Assembly (NCBI GenBank): GCA_002376235.1
Contig: DFNX01000006.1
Coordinates: 124,001 to 188,000, forward strand
Direction of reading: 5' to 3'
Origin: Neorhizobium sp. UBA3556
GTDB lineage: Bacteria; Pseudomonadota; Alphaproteobacteria; Rhizobiales; Rhizobiaceae
DNA: 64,000 nucleotides
Part shown: one piece after another, positions 51,831 to 60,359 of the stretch
How the letters are laid out: every line of letters starts with the position of its first letter
Numbering within the stretch: the first letter of the stretch is position 1
Made by a program: the position numbers and the translations under genes
The notes under the pieces: model-generated
What the model was told of the DNA's origin: nothing
Seen by the model: the letters and a program-made list of their open reading frames with translations, nothing else
Database searches by the model: none

Positions 51831-53021
51831 TTATTCTCCCGCTTCAGTACTGGCCCAACCGGGGGCCAGACGAACATATTTGATGGCGCGCCTGTAATAG
51901 GTGTAGGCGATGTGAAGACTGCCGTCGGTGCCTTCCAGCAGCCACGGATAGGACATTTCCTTGTTGTGGCCGTCGATGGAATTGTTCGACATGCAGGTGC
52001 CCGGACCGTCCTCTATGACGATCCGCTGCGAAAAGCTCTTTGCTCCGTCATCGGAAATGCAGACGGAAACCGGCGCGCGCGGCACGCCCCAGATCGGCAC
52101 GCAACCGCCATCCGGGTTTGCGTCCGGCCGATCGTCATCCTCGCCCAGCTCATCGTAAAGCGAGGCGCGGCGATCCGAGGACATCTCGGCATTCACCGGA
52201 TTGCAAATCATTGCGATACGGCCGTCCTTGAGCGTGATCGCCGCAATGGAAGAGTTGTTGTTGGGCACATCGGTCGCCTGCGGTTTCGCCCATGTGCGGC
52301 CGCCATCTGCGCTTTCCGTACGATAGACGAAATCGGCCTGACGACGGCGGAACACGGCAGCCAGCCTGTTCTCGCCGAGCGAGACCGGCCCCATATGCAC
52401 GCAGCCGGTCGACTGGTCGAGATCTTCGAGAACCCACGTCTTGCCGCCATCCTGCGAAATGCCAACCGCGGCGCGGTCATGGCTGCCGTTCCATTTCTGG
52501 CCCGGTCGCTGGATGCAGCGAAAGATCGGCAAAAGCCATGCGCCATCGTCGCGAACCACCAAGGGTGCGCGAACGAAACAGCCCCGTGGAAGATCGAGAT
52601 ACTCTCCTTCACTCGCCGTCAGCTTTGTCGGATCGGCAACATCGCGCGAAATTTCCGCCATGCGGATACGGCATTCGTCCTGATTGCCGGAAGGCTGCGA
52701 AGTATGAAACAACAACAGGCTGCCATTCGGAGCGGCAAACAGAACCGGGTTCTGCTCGGAATGTTTCGGGTCGAAACTCAGCCGCTGCGGTTCACCCCAC
52801 TGGTCGGAGCCCTCGGCGAGAACAGAGGCGAAGACGGAAATATCCGACTTTCCTTCCAGCGTGCCGCCGAACCAGGCGCAGATCAGCGCGCCGTCATCGG
52901 CCAGATGCAGGAAGGATGCATGGTTCTGGATCATCGGCGAGGCCAGCATCGCCTCATGTCGTCCGGGGCCAACGGCTTTCACCGTGCCGTTCATGACGGT
53001 TGCAATCTGTTCAGGCGTCAT
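51831..53021 (-). CDS. Sialidase-fold (BNR repeat) protein, cytoplasmic
   Basis: A 396-residue beta-propeller protein of the sialidase superfamily. Asp-box-type repeats can be seen at SQDGGKTWVLED, SADGGRTWAKP and SDDGAKSFSQR, and an Arg-rich set of probable ligand contacts in PRGCFVRAPLVVRDDG and FRRRQADFVYR. It has no signal peptide. The ATG at 53021 follows GAGGAG. True sialidases are usually secreted; an intracellular member beside a Dpp importer, a DapA-like lyase and dehydrogenases suggests action on an imported glycoside or acid sugar. Catalytic activity is not established. Confidence 0.78.
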   Translation of the reverse strand: MTPEQIATVMNGTVKAVGPGRHEAMLASPMIQNHASFLHLADDGALICAWFGGTLEGKSDISVFASVLAEGSDQWGEPQRLSFDPKHSEQNPVLFAAPNGSLLLFHTSQPSGNQDECRIRMAEISRDVADPTKLTASEGEYLDLPRGCFVRAPLVVRDDGAWLLPIFRCIQRPGQKWNGSHDRAAVGISQDGGKTWVLEDLDQSTGCVHMGPVSLGENRLAAVFRRRQADFVYRTESADGGRTWAKPQATDVPNNNSSIAAITLKDGRIAMICNPVNAEMSSDRRASLYDELGEDDDRPDANPDGGCVPIWGVPRAPVSVCISDDGAKSFSQRIVIEDGPGTCMSNNSIDGHNKEMSYPWLLEGTDGSLHIAYTYYRRAIKYVRLAPGWASTEAGE

Positions 53022-53374
53022 CGGGGTCTCCTCTTCCCCCATGAAAATCACCCAAATAACAAAGTTGTCAAGTTTGAAAAAATTGCCAATTTGCCATTGA
53101 CGATCACATTAACGGACACATGTTATTGAAATTAAATAGTTTTATGAAAGGCAAATTTGTACAAATTGACAGTTTCGAATATTTAATTTGACAAACTTGC
53201 CAAGAAATCCGATGGTCTGCGCCAGCCCAACAGGCATAGATCAAGGGACGGAGGCATCCCGGTCGAAGCAAAGGGCCACGGAGGAATGCCTTCAGACCGC
53301 GCAGCTGAGAGCAGCCGGTGCGCCATGAACAAGCAAGCGGTGTGCGACGCGCACCCAAGAGGGAGGAGAATGAC
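53022..53374. promoter_or_regulatory. AT-rich divergent promoter region with repeats
   Basis: A 353-base region between the sialidase-fold gene and the Dpp binding protein, with a very AT-rich core (53040-53210) and no credible gene. Visible elements are TTGACG (53097) with TGTTAT 18 bases on, a possible plus-strand promoter; the palindrome at 53154-53167; a TTGACA at 53166; and an inverted pair CAAGTTTG (53069) with CAAACTTG (53192). AATTGCC/AATTTGCC words recur. Confidence 0.55.
53154..53167. promoter_or_regulatory. Perfect palindrome, candidate operator
   Basis: AATTTGTACAAATT is a perfect fourteen-base palindrome in the divergent promoter. Its TTTGT/ACAAA halves are the same as those of TTTGTCGACAAA at 47029, with the centre two bases shorter. 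A GntR-type regulator could bind, most likely the one encoded at 48645. Confidence 0.6.
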
Positions 53375-54892
53375 ATGAAGACTTCGCATTTGCTTGGAGC
53401 CTTGCTCGGCTCCGTCCTCGCACTCGGCTCCGGCGTTGCGCCGGCTTATGCCGCGTCGAGCGACATCAAGATCGTCCTGCCGGAAGAGGCCGACCTGCTC
53501 GAGCCCTGCATGGCGACCCGCTCCAATATCGGCCGCGTCATCATGGAAAACGTCAGCGAAACGCTGACGGAGCTCGATGTGCGGACCAAGAAGGGCGTCA
53601 TGCCCCGCCTTGCGGAAAAGTGGGAACAGAATGCCGATGGCAGCTGGCGTTTCCATCTTCGCCAGGGCGTCAAATTTTCCGACGGCAAGGCGTTTGGCGC
53701 CAAGGATGTCAAATATTCGTTTGACCGCATTTTCAGCGACAAGAACATCTGCGAATCCCGCCGTTATTTCGGTGGCATGACGTTCGACGTAAAGGTCGTT
53801 GACGACAACACGATCGATTTCAAGGTCGATCCGGTTCAGCCGATCCTGCCGCTGCTTCTGTCGCTCGTCACTATCGTTCCGGAAGGCACGCCGCTGGAAT
53901 TCGTGCGCGAGCCGATCGGCACCGGCCCTTACAAGCTGTCCAACTGGACGCCGGGCCAACAGATCGTTCTTGATGCCCGTGACGACTACTGGGGCAAGAA
54001 GCCCGCCGTCACCAAGGCGACCTATCTGTTCCGTTCCGACCCGGCCGTTCGCGCCGCGATGGTTGAGGCCGGCGAAGCCGATCTGGCACCTTCGATCTCG
54101 CAGATCGAGGCCACCAACGAAAAGACCGACTTCTCCTATCTCGACAGCGAAACCGTCTATCTGCGTATCGACGGCAATATCGCACCGCTGAACGACGTTC
54201 GCGTCCGCAAGGCGTTGAACCTTGCCATCGACCGCCAGGCCTTCATCGGCACGCTGGTGCCGCAGGATGCCGTTCTCGCCACCGCTCTGGTGCCGCCGAC
54301 GACGCTCGGCTGGAACCCGGATGTGAAGGTTTTCCCTTACGATCCGGACCAGGCCAAGAAACTGCTTGAAGAAGCCAAGGCCGCAGGCGTTCCGGTCGAT
54401 ACACCGATCACCGTTGTTGCCCGTACGGCCAACTTCCCGAACGTGACGGAAATCATGGAAGCCATCCAGGCGCAGTTGCAGGATGTCGGCTTCAAGATCG
54501 ACCTGAAATTCGTCGAAGTCGCCGAACACGAGGTGTATTACTCGAAGCCGTTCAAGGAAGGTCGTGGCCCCACCATCGTCGCTGCCATGCACGACAATTC
54601 CAAGGGTGATCCGTCCTTCACCATGTTCTTCAAGTATGACTCGAAGGGCACCCAGTCCGGCTACGCCGACCCGAAGGTCGACGACCTGATCAAGCGCGCC
54701 TCGGCCGCCATCGGTGATGAACGTGCAAAACTGTGGTCGGAACTGATCGCTTATGTCCACGACGATCTCGTCGCCGACGTCGCGCTCTTCCACATGGTCG
54801 GTTATTCGCGCGTCTCTGAACGTCTCGACTTCAAGCCCAGCATTGCCACCAACGGCATGCTGCAGCTCTCCGAGATCGGCATCAAGAACTAA
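53375..54892 (+). CDS. Dpp-type ABC transporter periplasmic binding protein
   Basis: A 505-residue family 5 solute-binding protein. The start MKTSHLLGALLG at 53375 follows GGGAGGAG; the signal peptide ends near APAYA, about residue 25. Family features are PRLAEKWEQNADGSWRFHLR in part, GVKFSDGKAFGAKDVKYSFDRI in part and EPIGTGPYKLSNW. It leads a plus-strand operon with two permeases and a fused ATPase and then catabolic genes. The cargo is likely an acid sugar, glycoside or peptide-like compound. Confidence 0.92.
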   Translation: MKTSHLLGALLGSVLALGSGVAPAYAASSDIKIVLPEEADLLEPCMATRSNIGRVIMENVSETLTELDVRTKKGVMPRLAEKWEQNADGSWRFHLRQGVKFSDGKAFGAKDVKYSFDRIFSDKNICESRRYFGGMTFDVKVVDDNTIDFKVDPVQPILPLLLSLVTIVPEGTPLEFVREPIGTGPYKLSNWTPGQQIVLDARDDYWGKKPAVTKATYLFRSDPAVRAAMVEAGEADLAPSISQIEATNEKTDFSYLDSETVYLRIDGNIAPLNDVRVRKALNLAIDRQAFIGTLVPQDAVLATALVPPTTLGWNPDVKVFPYDPDQAKKLLEEAKAAGVPVDTPITVVARTANFPNVTEIMEAIQAQLQDVGFKIDLKFVEVAEHEVYYSKPFKEGRGPTIVAAMHDNSKGDPSFTMFFKYDSKGTQSGYADPKVDDLIKRASAAIGDERAKLWSELIAYVHDDLVADVALFHMVGYSRVSERLDFKPSIATNGMLQLSEIGIKN

Positions 54893-54907
54893 CCACAACC
54901 ACCTCAA

Positions 54908-54941
54908 GGGCGACCCCTCACGCAAATGCGGAGGATCGCCC
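54908..54941 (+). other. Hairpin after the binding-protein gene
   Basis: GGGCGA (54908) pairs with TCGCCC (54936), with partial pairing inside, 16 bases after the stop and before the permease gene. No T tract. It resembles the mRNA-stabilising hairpins seen after other binding-protein genes in this window. Confidence 0.45.
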
Positions 54942-55002
54942 CAAAATCGAAGCGAAATGGGCGGCGGCACCGTCGCCGTCCATTCCAGCAATCGAGGTCA
55001 CC

Positions 55003-55917
55003 ATGCTCAGTTTCATCCGCAAGCGCGCCTTTGCCAGCCTCATCTCCCTCATCGGGTTGCTGGTCATGGTGTTCTTCCTGTCGCGCCTGACGGGCGATCC
55101 GGCATCGCTCTTCCTTCCCGTCGAAGCATCGGCCGAAATGAAGGCCGAGTTCCGCGCTCTTCACGGTCTCGACCAGCCGCTCCTCGTGCAGTTCGGCCAA
55201 TATGTCGGCAACGTTTTGACCGGCGATCTCGGCGAATCCTTGCGCAAAGCCCGCCCCGCGCTGGACGTCGTTCTCGAAGCCTTCACCTGGACACTCTGGC
55301 TTGCCGTCATCACCATGACGCTCGTCACCGTCTGCGCCATCGTCGTCGGCTCGCTCGCTGCTTTCCGCACCGGCGGTTTCTTCGACCGTTTCTCCTCGAT
55401 GGTCTCGCTGATCGGCGCATCCGTACCGGATTTCTGGCTCGCCATCGTCGCCATCGTGGTGTTTGCCATCCAGCTTTCATGGCTGCCGACTTCGGGCACC
55501 GGCTCGCTCGCCCACTGGATCCTGCCGATCTGCGTATTGTTCGTGCGCCCCTTCGGTATCATCGTTCAGGTCGTGCGTGGCTCGATGATCTCGGCGCTCT
55601 CTTCGGCTTACGTGAAAACAGCCCGCGCCAAAGGCGTCAAATCCGGCCCGATCATCTTCGTTCATGCGCTCCGCAACGCCATGCTGCCGGTCATCACCGT
55701 CATCGGCGATCAGGCGGCCAGCCTCCTGAACGGCGCCGTCGTCATCGAAACCATCTTTGGTTTCCCCGGCGTCGGCAAACTGATGATCGACAGCATCCTG
55801 CAGCGTGACTTCAACGTCGTGCTGGCGGCGATCCTCGTCACCGCTTTCGCCATCTTCCTCATGAACCTCGTGATCGACCTTGCTTACGCGCTTCTCGATC
55901 CACGCATCCGCTACTGA
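55003..55917 (+). CDS. Dpp-type ABC transporter permease (DppB family)
   Basis: A 304-residue permease with six membrane segments. It has the DppB start MLSFIRKRAFASLISLIGLL, the segment ALHGLDQPLLVQFGQYVGNVL, the EAA-type loop SALSSAYVKTARAKGVK and the standard C-terminus DLAYALLDPRIRY. It follows the binding protein by 110 bases containing a hairpin and precedes the second permease by eight bases. Confidence 0.92.
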   Translation: MLSFIRKRAFASLISLIGLLVMVFFLSRLTGDPASLFLPVEASAEMKAEFRALHGLDQPLLVQFGQYVGNVLTGDLGESLRKARPALDVVLEAFTWTLWLAVITMTLVTVCAIVVGSLAAFRTGGFFDRFSSMVSLIGASVPDFWLAIVAIVVFAIQLSWLPTSGTGSLAHWILPICVLFVRPFGIIVQVVRGSMISALSSAYVKTARAKGVKSGPIIFVHALRNAMLPVITVIGDQAASLLNGAVVIETIFGFPGVGKLMIDSILQRDFNVVLAAILVTAFAIFLMNLVIDLAYALLDPRIRY

Positions 55918-55925
55918 GGATCGAT

Positions 55926-56861
55926 ATGACCATGGCCATTCAATCCACACCGACTAAAGAAATCATCGCGGAAGAACCGAGCGCCATCGTGCGCATGGGC
56001 CGCATGCTCTGGGCCGACAAGTTCGCGCTCTGTGCCGCCATCTTCCTCGTCTTCGTCATCATCATGGCGATCATCGGCCCCACCCTGCTCGATGATCTCG
56101 CCACCAAGCAGAACCTGCGCGGCCGCAACCTCGCGCCTTTCATGTTCGATCGCGAATGGTTCATGTGGCTCGGCGCCGATGCACTCGGCCGTCCGCTGTG
56201 GCCGCGCATCATCGTCGCCACGCAGAATACCATCATGGTCGCCGCCGGCGCCGTGCTGATCTCGGCCATCATCGGCACCATGCTCGGTCTCATCGCCGGT
56301 TTCGCATCGGAGCGCACCAGCCAGATCATCATGCGTCTCGCCGACGTCATCATGTCCTTCCCGTCGCTGCTGGTCGCGGTGATCGTGCTCTACATCCTCG
56401 GCTCGTCGATCATGAACCTGATGCTGGTCCTGTCGATTACCCGCATCCCGGTCTATCTGCGCACCACCCGCGCCGAAGTGCTGGAAATCAAGAGCCGCAT
56501 GTTCGTGCAGGCCGCCAAGGTCATGGGCGCATCATCGAAGCGCATCCTGTTCCGCCACATCCTGCCGGTGGTCCTGCCGACGCTGACGACGCTTGCCACG
56601 CTCGATTTCGCTTATGTCATGCTGGCGGAAAGTGCCTTGTCCTTCCTCGGCATCGGCATCCAGCCGCCGGAAATCACCTGGGGCCTGATGATTTCGCAGG
56701 GCCGCCAGTATCTCACCAATGCATGGTGGCTCTCCTTCTGGCCGGGCCTCGCCATCATCCTCACCACGCTCTCGCTCAATCTTCTGTCCAACTGGCTGCG
56801 TATCGCGCTCGACCCCGTCCAACGCTGGCGCCTGGAAATGAAAGGACCGAAAAATGGCTGA
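55926..56861 (+). CDS. Dpp-type ABC transporter permease (DppC family)
   Basis: A 311-residue permease with an N-terminal cytoplasmic tail and first helix at about 36-58, then WLGADALGRPLWPRIIVATQ, the typical DppC segment before the core. The EAA loop is RTTRAEVLEIKSRMFVQAAK. The end overlaps the ATPase start by eight bases. GAGGATCGAT precedes the ATG. It pairs with the preceding permease. Confidence 0.92.
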   Translation: MTMAIQSTPTKEIIAEEPSAIVRMGRMLWADKFALCAAIFLVFVIIMAIIGPTLLDDLATKQNLRGRNLAPFMFDREWFMWLGADALGRPLWPRIIVATQNTIMVAAGAVLISAIIGTMLGLIAGFASERTSQIIMRLADVIMSFPSLLVAVIVLYILGSSIMNLMLVLSITRIPVYLRTTRAEVLEIKSRMFVQAAKVMGASSKRILFRHILPVVLPTLTTLATLDFAYVMLAESALSFLGIGIQPPEITWGLMISQGRQYLTNAWWLSFWPGLAIILTTLSLNLLSNWLRIALDPVQRWRLEMKGPKNG

Positions 56862-58473
56862 TCATCTTCTCGAAGTCCGCAACCTCTCGGTCGACTTCCA
56901 CACAGCCTCGGGTGTCGTGCATGCCGTGCGCAACATCTCCTACTATCTCGACCGTGGCGAAACGCTCGCCATCCTCGGCGAGAGCGGTTCCGGCAAGTCG
57001 GTATCGTCTTCGGCGATCATGAACCTGATCGACATGCCGCCCGGAAAAATCTCGTCCGGGGAAATCCTGCTCGACGGCAAGGATCTCTTCAAGATGAGCA
57101 GCGAACAGCGCCGCGAAGTGAACGGCCGCCGCATCGCCATGATCTTTCAGGATCCGCTCAGCCACCTCAACCCGGTCTATACGGTCGGCTGGCAGATGCG
57201 CGAGGCGCTGAAGACCCACGGCAAAGGCAATAGCGAAGCCCAGGCCGAGGCGCTCCGCCTGTTCAAACGCGTCGCCCTGCCCGAGCCGGAACGCGCGCTC
57301 GACAAATATCCGCACGAATTTTCCGGCGGCCAGCGCCAGCGTGTCATGATCGCCATGGCACTTGCCCTGAAACCCGACCTTCTGATCGCCGACGAACCGA
57401 CCACCGCGCTCGACGTCACGGTGCAGGCGGAAGTGCTGAACCTCTTGAAGGAACTCCAGCGCGAAACCGGCATGGGTGTGCTGATCATCACCCACGATCT
57501 CGGCGTTGTCTCTGAAGTTGCCGACCGTGTCGTGGTGATGGAAAAGGGCCAGTTGGTCGAAAGCGGCACGGTGCGCGAGGTCTATCACAACCCGCAGCAC
57601 GCCTATACCAAGAAGCTGATCGCCGCCGCTCCCGGCAAGGGCGACATGCATGAACCGGAATCCACCGGTGACGCCATCCTCAGCGTCAAGGATGCGAAAA
57701 AGTTCTACGGCGGATTCGAAGCGCTGAAAGGTGTTTCGTTTGACCTCAAGGCCGGAGAAACCGTCGCGGTCGTCGGCGAAAGCGGTTCGGGAAAATCCAC
57801 CCTCGCGCGCATCCTTCTGCGTCTGGAAGAGGCCGACGGTGGAACCGCCGAATGGAAGGGCAAGGACCTTTTCACCATGTCGCCGGGCGACCTGTTCAAG
57901 CTGCGCCGCGATCTGCAGATGGTGTTTCAGGATCCGACCCAGTCGCTCAATCCGCGCATGACTGTCTACCAGCTGATCTCCGAGGCCTGGGTCATCCACC
58001 CGGAAATCCTGCCCAAGGCCAAGTGGCGCGAACGCGTCGCCGAATTGTTGGGTCAGGTTGGTCTTTCCGCCGAACATATGGGCCGTTATCCGCACCAGTT
58101 TTCCGGCGGCCAGCGCCAGCGTATCGCCATTGCCCGCGCGCTTGCGCTCGAACCGCAACTGATCGTCTGCGACGAGGCCGTGTCGGCGCTCGACGTCTCG
58201 GTACAGGCGCAGGTGATCACGCTCCTCGACAAGCTGCGGAAGGAAATGGGCATCGCCTTCATCTTCATCGCCCACGACCTGCCACTGGTGCGTGATTTCG
58301 CCGATTACGTGATGGTCATGCAGAAGGGTGAAGTGGTCGAATTCGGCACCGTCGCCCAGGTATTCGACAATCCGCAAAAGCCCTACACGCAGGCCCTTCT
58401 TGCCGCCAGCCTAGATCCCGACCCGGATGTGCAGGCAGCCAATCGCAATGCGCGCTTAGCAACAGCATCCTGA
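56854..58473 (+). CDS. Dpp-type ABC transporter, fused double ATPase
   Basis: A 539-residue fusion of DppD- and DppF-type ATPases, like the one at 4242. Domain 1: GESGSGKSV, FSGGQRQRVMIAMALA, ADEPTTALD. Domain 2 (from about 270): GESGSGKST, FSGGQRQRIAIARALA, and a Walker B of CDEAVSALD where Ala replaces the usual Pro after the catalytic Glu. The C-terminal extension is short. It overlaps the permease by eight bases and is the last transporter gene before the catabolic genes. Confidence 0.92.
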   Translation: MADHLLEVRNLSVDFHTASGVVHAVRNISYYLDRGETLAILGESGSGKSVSSSAIMNLIDMPPGKISSGEILLDGKDLFKMSSEQRREVNGRRIAMIFQDPLSHLNPVYTVGWQMREALKTHGKGNSEAQAEALRLFKRVALPEPERALDKYPHEFSGGQRQRVMIAMALALKPDLLIADEPTTALDVTVQAEVLNLLKELQRETGMGVLIITHDLGVVSEVADRVVVMEKGQLVESGTVREVYHNPQHAYTKKLIAAAPGKGDMHEPESTGDAILSVKDAKKFYGGFEALKGVSFDLKAGETVAVVGESGSGKSTLARILLRLEEADGGTAEWKGKDLFTMSPGDLFKLRRDLQMVFQDPTQSLNPRMTVYQLISEAWVIHPEILPKAKWRERVAELLGQVGLSAEHMGRYPHQFSGGQRQRIAIARALALEPQLIVCDEAVSALDVSVQAQVITLLDKLRKEMGIAFIFIAHDLPLVRDFADYVMVMQKGEVVEFGTVAQVFDNPQKPYTQALLAASLDPDPDVQAANRNARLATAS

Positions 58474-58494
58474 TTTGATTGATACCGGAGTAGA

Positions 58495-59379
58495 ATGATG
58501 ACCAAGAAAGCTTTTGTCGCGATCGTGACATGCTTCAATGACGACGAAACCATCAATTACGAAGCCACCCGCGCGCAGGTGCGCCGTCAGGTGGCCGCCG
58601 GCAACAACATCATGTGCGCCGGCACCAATGGCGATTTTTCCGCCCTCACCTTTGGTGAGAAGGTCAAGCTCTTGGAAGAAGTGGTCGATGAAGCCGGCGG
58701 CAAGGTCGATGTCATCGTCAATGCCGGCATGCCTGCTACCTTCGAGACGCTGCAACTGGCCAAGGAATTTGACCGCATCGGCGTTACCGGCATTGCTGTC
58801 ATCACGCCCTTCTTCATCGCCTGCACGCAGGACGGCCTGATCCGCCATTTTTCGACCGTTGCCGACGCCGTCAACACGCCGGTCTATCTCTACGACATTC
58901 CTGCCCGCACCCAGAACCACATCGAGCCGGAAACGGCACGCAAGCTTGCCACGCACGGCAACATCGCCGGCATCAAGGACTCCGGCGGCGCGCAGGAAAC
59001 CCTTGCCGCCTATCTGCAGGTCTCCAAGGACGTCGAAGGTTTCGAGGTCTATTCCGGCCCGGACCATCTCGTGCTCTGGTCCTTGCAGAACGGCGCCGCC
59101 GGCTGCATTTCCGGTCTCGGCAATGCCATGCCGGATGTCTTGGCCGGCATCGTCGGCGGCTTCAACTCGGGCAATATCGAGGAAGCACAGCGTCAGCAGG
59201 AAATCTACACGGCCTTCCGCACCGACCTTTACCAGCACGGTTTCCCGCCGGCCATGGTCAAGCGCGCGCTTTACCTGCAGGATAGTTCCGTAGGCGCCAG
59301 CCGCCAGCCGGCCCTGCTGCCGAATGCTGAGCAGGACGCCAAGATAGGCGAGACGCTGAAGAAGTTCGGCCTGCTGTAA
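58495..59379 (+). CDS. DapA/NanA-family lyase or aldolase
   Basis: A 294-residue TIM-barrel protein. The Schiff-base lysine is in IAGIKDSGG and the catalytic tyrosine in VYLYDIPARTQNH; CAGTNGDFSALTF replaces the GTTGE motif of dihydrodipicolinate synthase. It should cleave or condense a 2-keto acid, releasing pyruvate. Two adjacent ATGs (58495 and 58498) follow GGAG. Its place after a Dpp importer, near a sialidase-fold gene and two dehydrogenases, suggests an acid-sugar aldolase; N-acetylneuraminate lyase is possible but not specially supported. Confidence 0.85.
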   Translation: MMTKKAFVAIVTCFNDDETINYEATRAQVRRQVAAGNNIMCAGTNGDFSALTFGEKVKLLEEVVDEAGGKVDVIVNAGMPATFETLQLAKEFDRIGVTGIAVITPFFIACTQDGLIRHFSTVADAVNTPVYLYDIPARTQNHIEPETARKLATHGNIAGIKDSGGAQETLAAYLQVSKDVEGFEVYSGPDHLVLWSLQNGAAGCISGLGNAMPDVLAGIVGGFNSGNIEEAQRQQEIYTAFRTDLYQHGFPPAMVKRALYLQDSSVGASRQPALLPNAEQDAKIGETLKKFGLL

Positions 59380-59390
59380 GGGAGGCATCC

Positions 59391-60359
59391 ATGTCTATAG
59401 TTGTCGCCACCACGTCGCCCGGTTTCGGGCGGCACGGCCGTTTGCCGCGACAGCTTGAGGAAACCGGCTGGGAAATCATCCGCTGCACGGACACGACCCT
59501 GCCGGATTGTGGCCTGTCACAACATATCGGACGGGCGGATTTCATCGTCGCCGGACTGCCACCTGTCACCGCTTCCACCTTTGAAGGTGCAAACAAGCTC
59601 AAGGCTGTGCTCAAGCATGGTGTTGGCATGGACAGCATCGATATTGCCGCCTGTACGGCGAAGGGATATCCGGTTACCAGCACGCCGGGCGCCAATTCGA
59701 ATGCCGTGGCCGAACTGGCCATCGGCATGATGTTCTCCATGGCGAGAAATATCCCCTACGGCCACATGAGCGTGATCTCCGGCGGCTGGGAGCGCAAGCC
59801 GGGGCACGAAATTGCCGGCAAGGCTCTCGGCATTGTCGGTCTCGGCAATATCGGCAAGCTTCTGGCTCGCAAGGCAATTGCGCTCGGTATGACCGTGATC
59901 GCTTCTGACCTCTATCCCGACAAGGCCTTCATTGCCGAACATGGTATCGAGATTGTCGAACTCGACATGCTGCTTTCCCGCGCCGATTACATTTCGCTGC
60001 ATGTCTTCGGCGGTACCGGAAACGCGGCCCTGATCGGCGAAAAACAGCTCTCCCTGATGAAGCCCGGAGCATGCCTGCTCAATCTCGCCCGCGGCGAGGT
60101 CGTTGATAATGACGCTCTGGCGAAAGCCCTCTCCGAGGGGCTGCTGCGTGGCGCGGCCATCGATGCCTTTGTCACCGAGCCGCCGGATGTCTCGCATCCG
60201 CTCTTCAAGCTGCCGAATGTCATCTTCACCCCTCATAGCGGCGCAGACAGCCTGGAAGCGTTGGAAAATGTCGGCCTGATGGTGATCAGCGACATCGAGG
60301 ACTTCATTGCCGGCCGCCGGCCGCCACGCGTTCTCAATCCGGAGGTATACGACCGATGA
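59391..60359 (+). CDS. D-2-hydroxyacid dehydrogenase (SerA-like)
   Basis: A 322-residue NAD-dependent dehydrogenase. The Rossmann motif is GIVGLGNIGKLLARKA; catalytic residues are Arg in NLARGEVVD, Glu in FVTEPPD and His in TPHSGADS. GGGAGGCATCC precedes the ATG. The stop overlaps the next start by four bases. The protein is shorter than SerA and lacks its regulatory domains, so it is probably a catabolic hydroxyacid reductase or dehydrogenase rather than a serine-biosynthesis enzyme. Confidence 0.89.
   Translation: MSIVVATTSPGFGRHGRLPRQLEETGWEIIRCTDTTLPDCGLSQHIGRADFIVAGLPPVTASTFEGANKLKAVLKHGVGMDSIDIAACTAKGYPVTSTPGANSNAVAELAIGMMFSMARNIPYGHMSVISGGWERKPGHEIAGKALGIVGLGNIGKLLARKAIALGMTVIASDLYPDKAFIAEHGIEIVELDMLLSRADYISLHVFGGTGNAALIGEKQLSLMKPGACLLNLARGEVVDNDALAKALSEGLLRGAAIDAFVTEPPDVSHPLFKLPNVIFTPHSGADSLEALENVGLMVISDIEDFIAGRRPPRVLNPEVYDR

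Noticed and set aside
56776..58377. 533-codon minus-strand frame opposite the fused Dpp ATPase
   Set aside because: It is the mirror of a GC-rich gene with both Walker motifs; length alone is not evidence in DNA with few stop codons.
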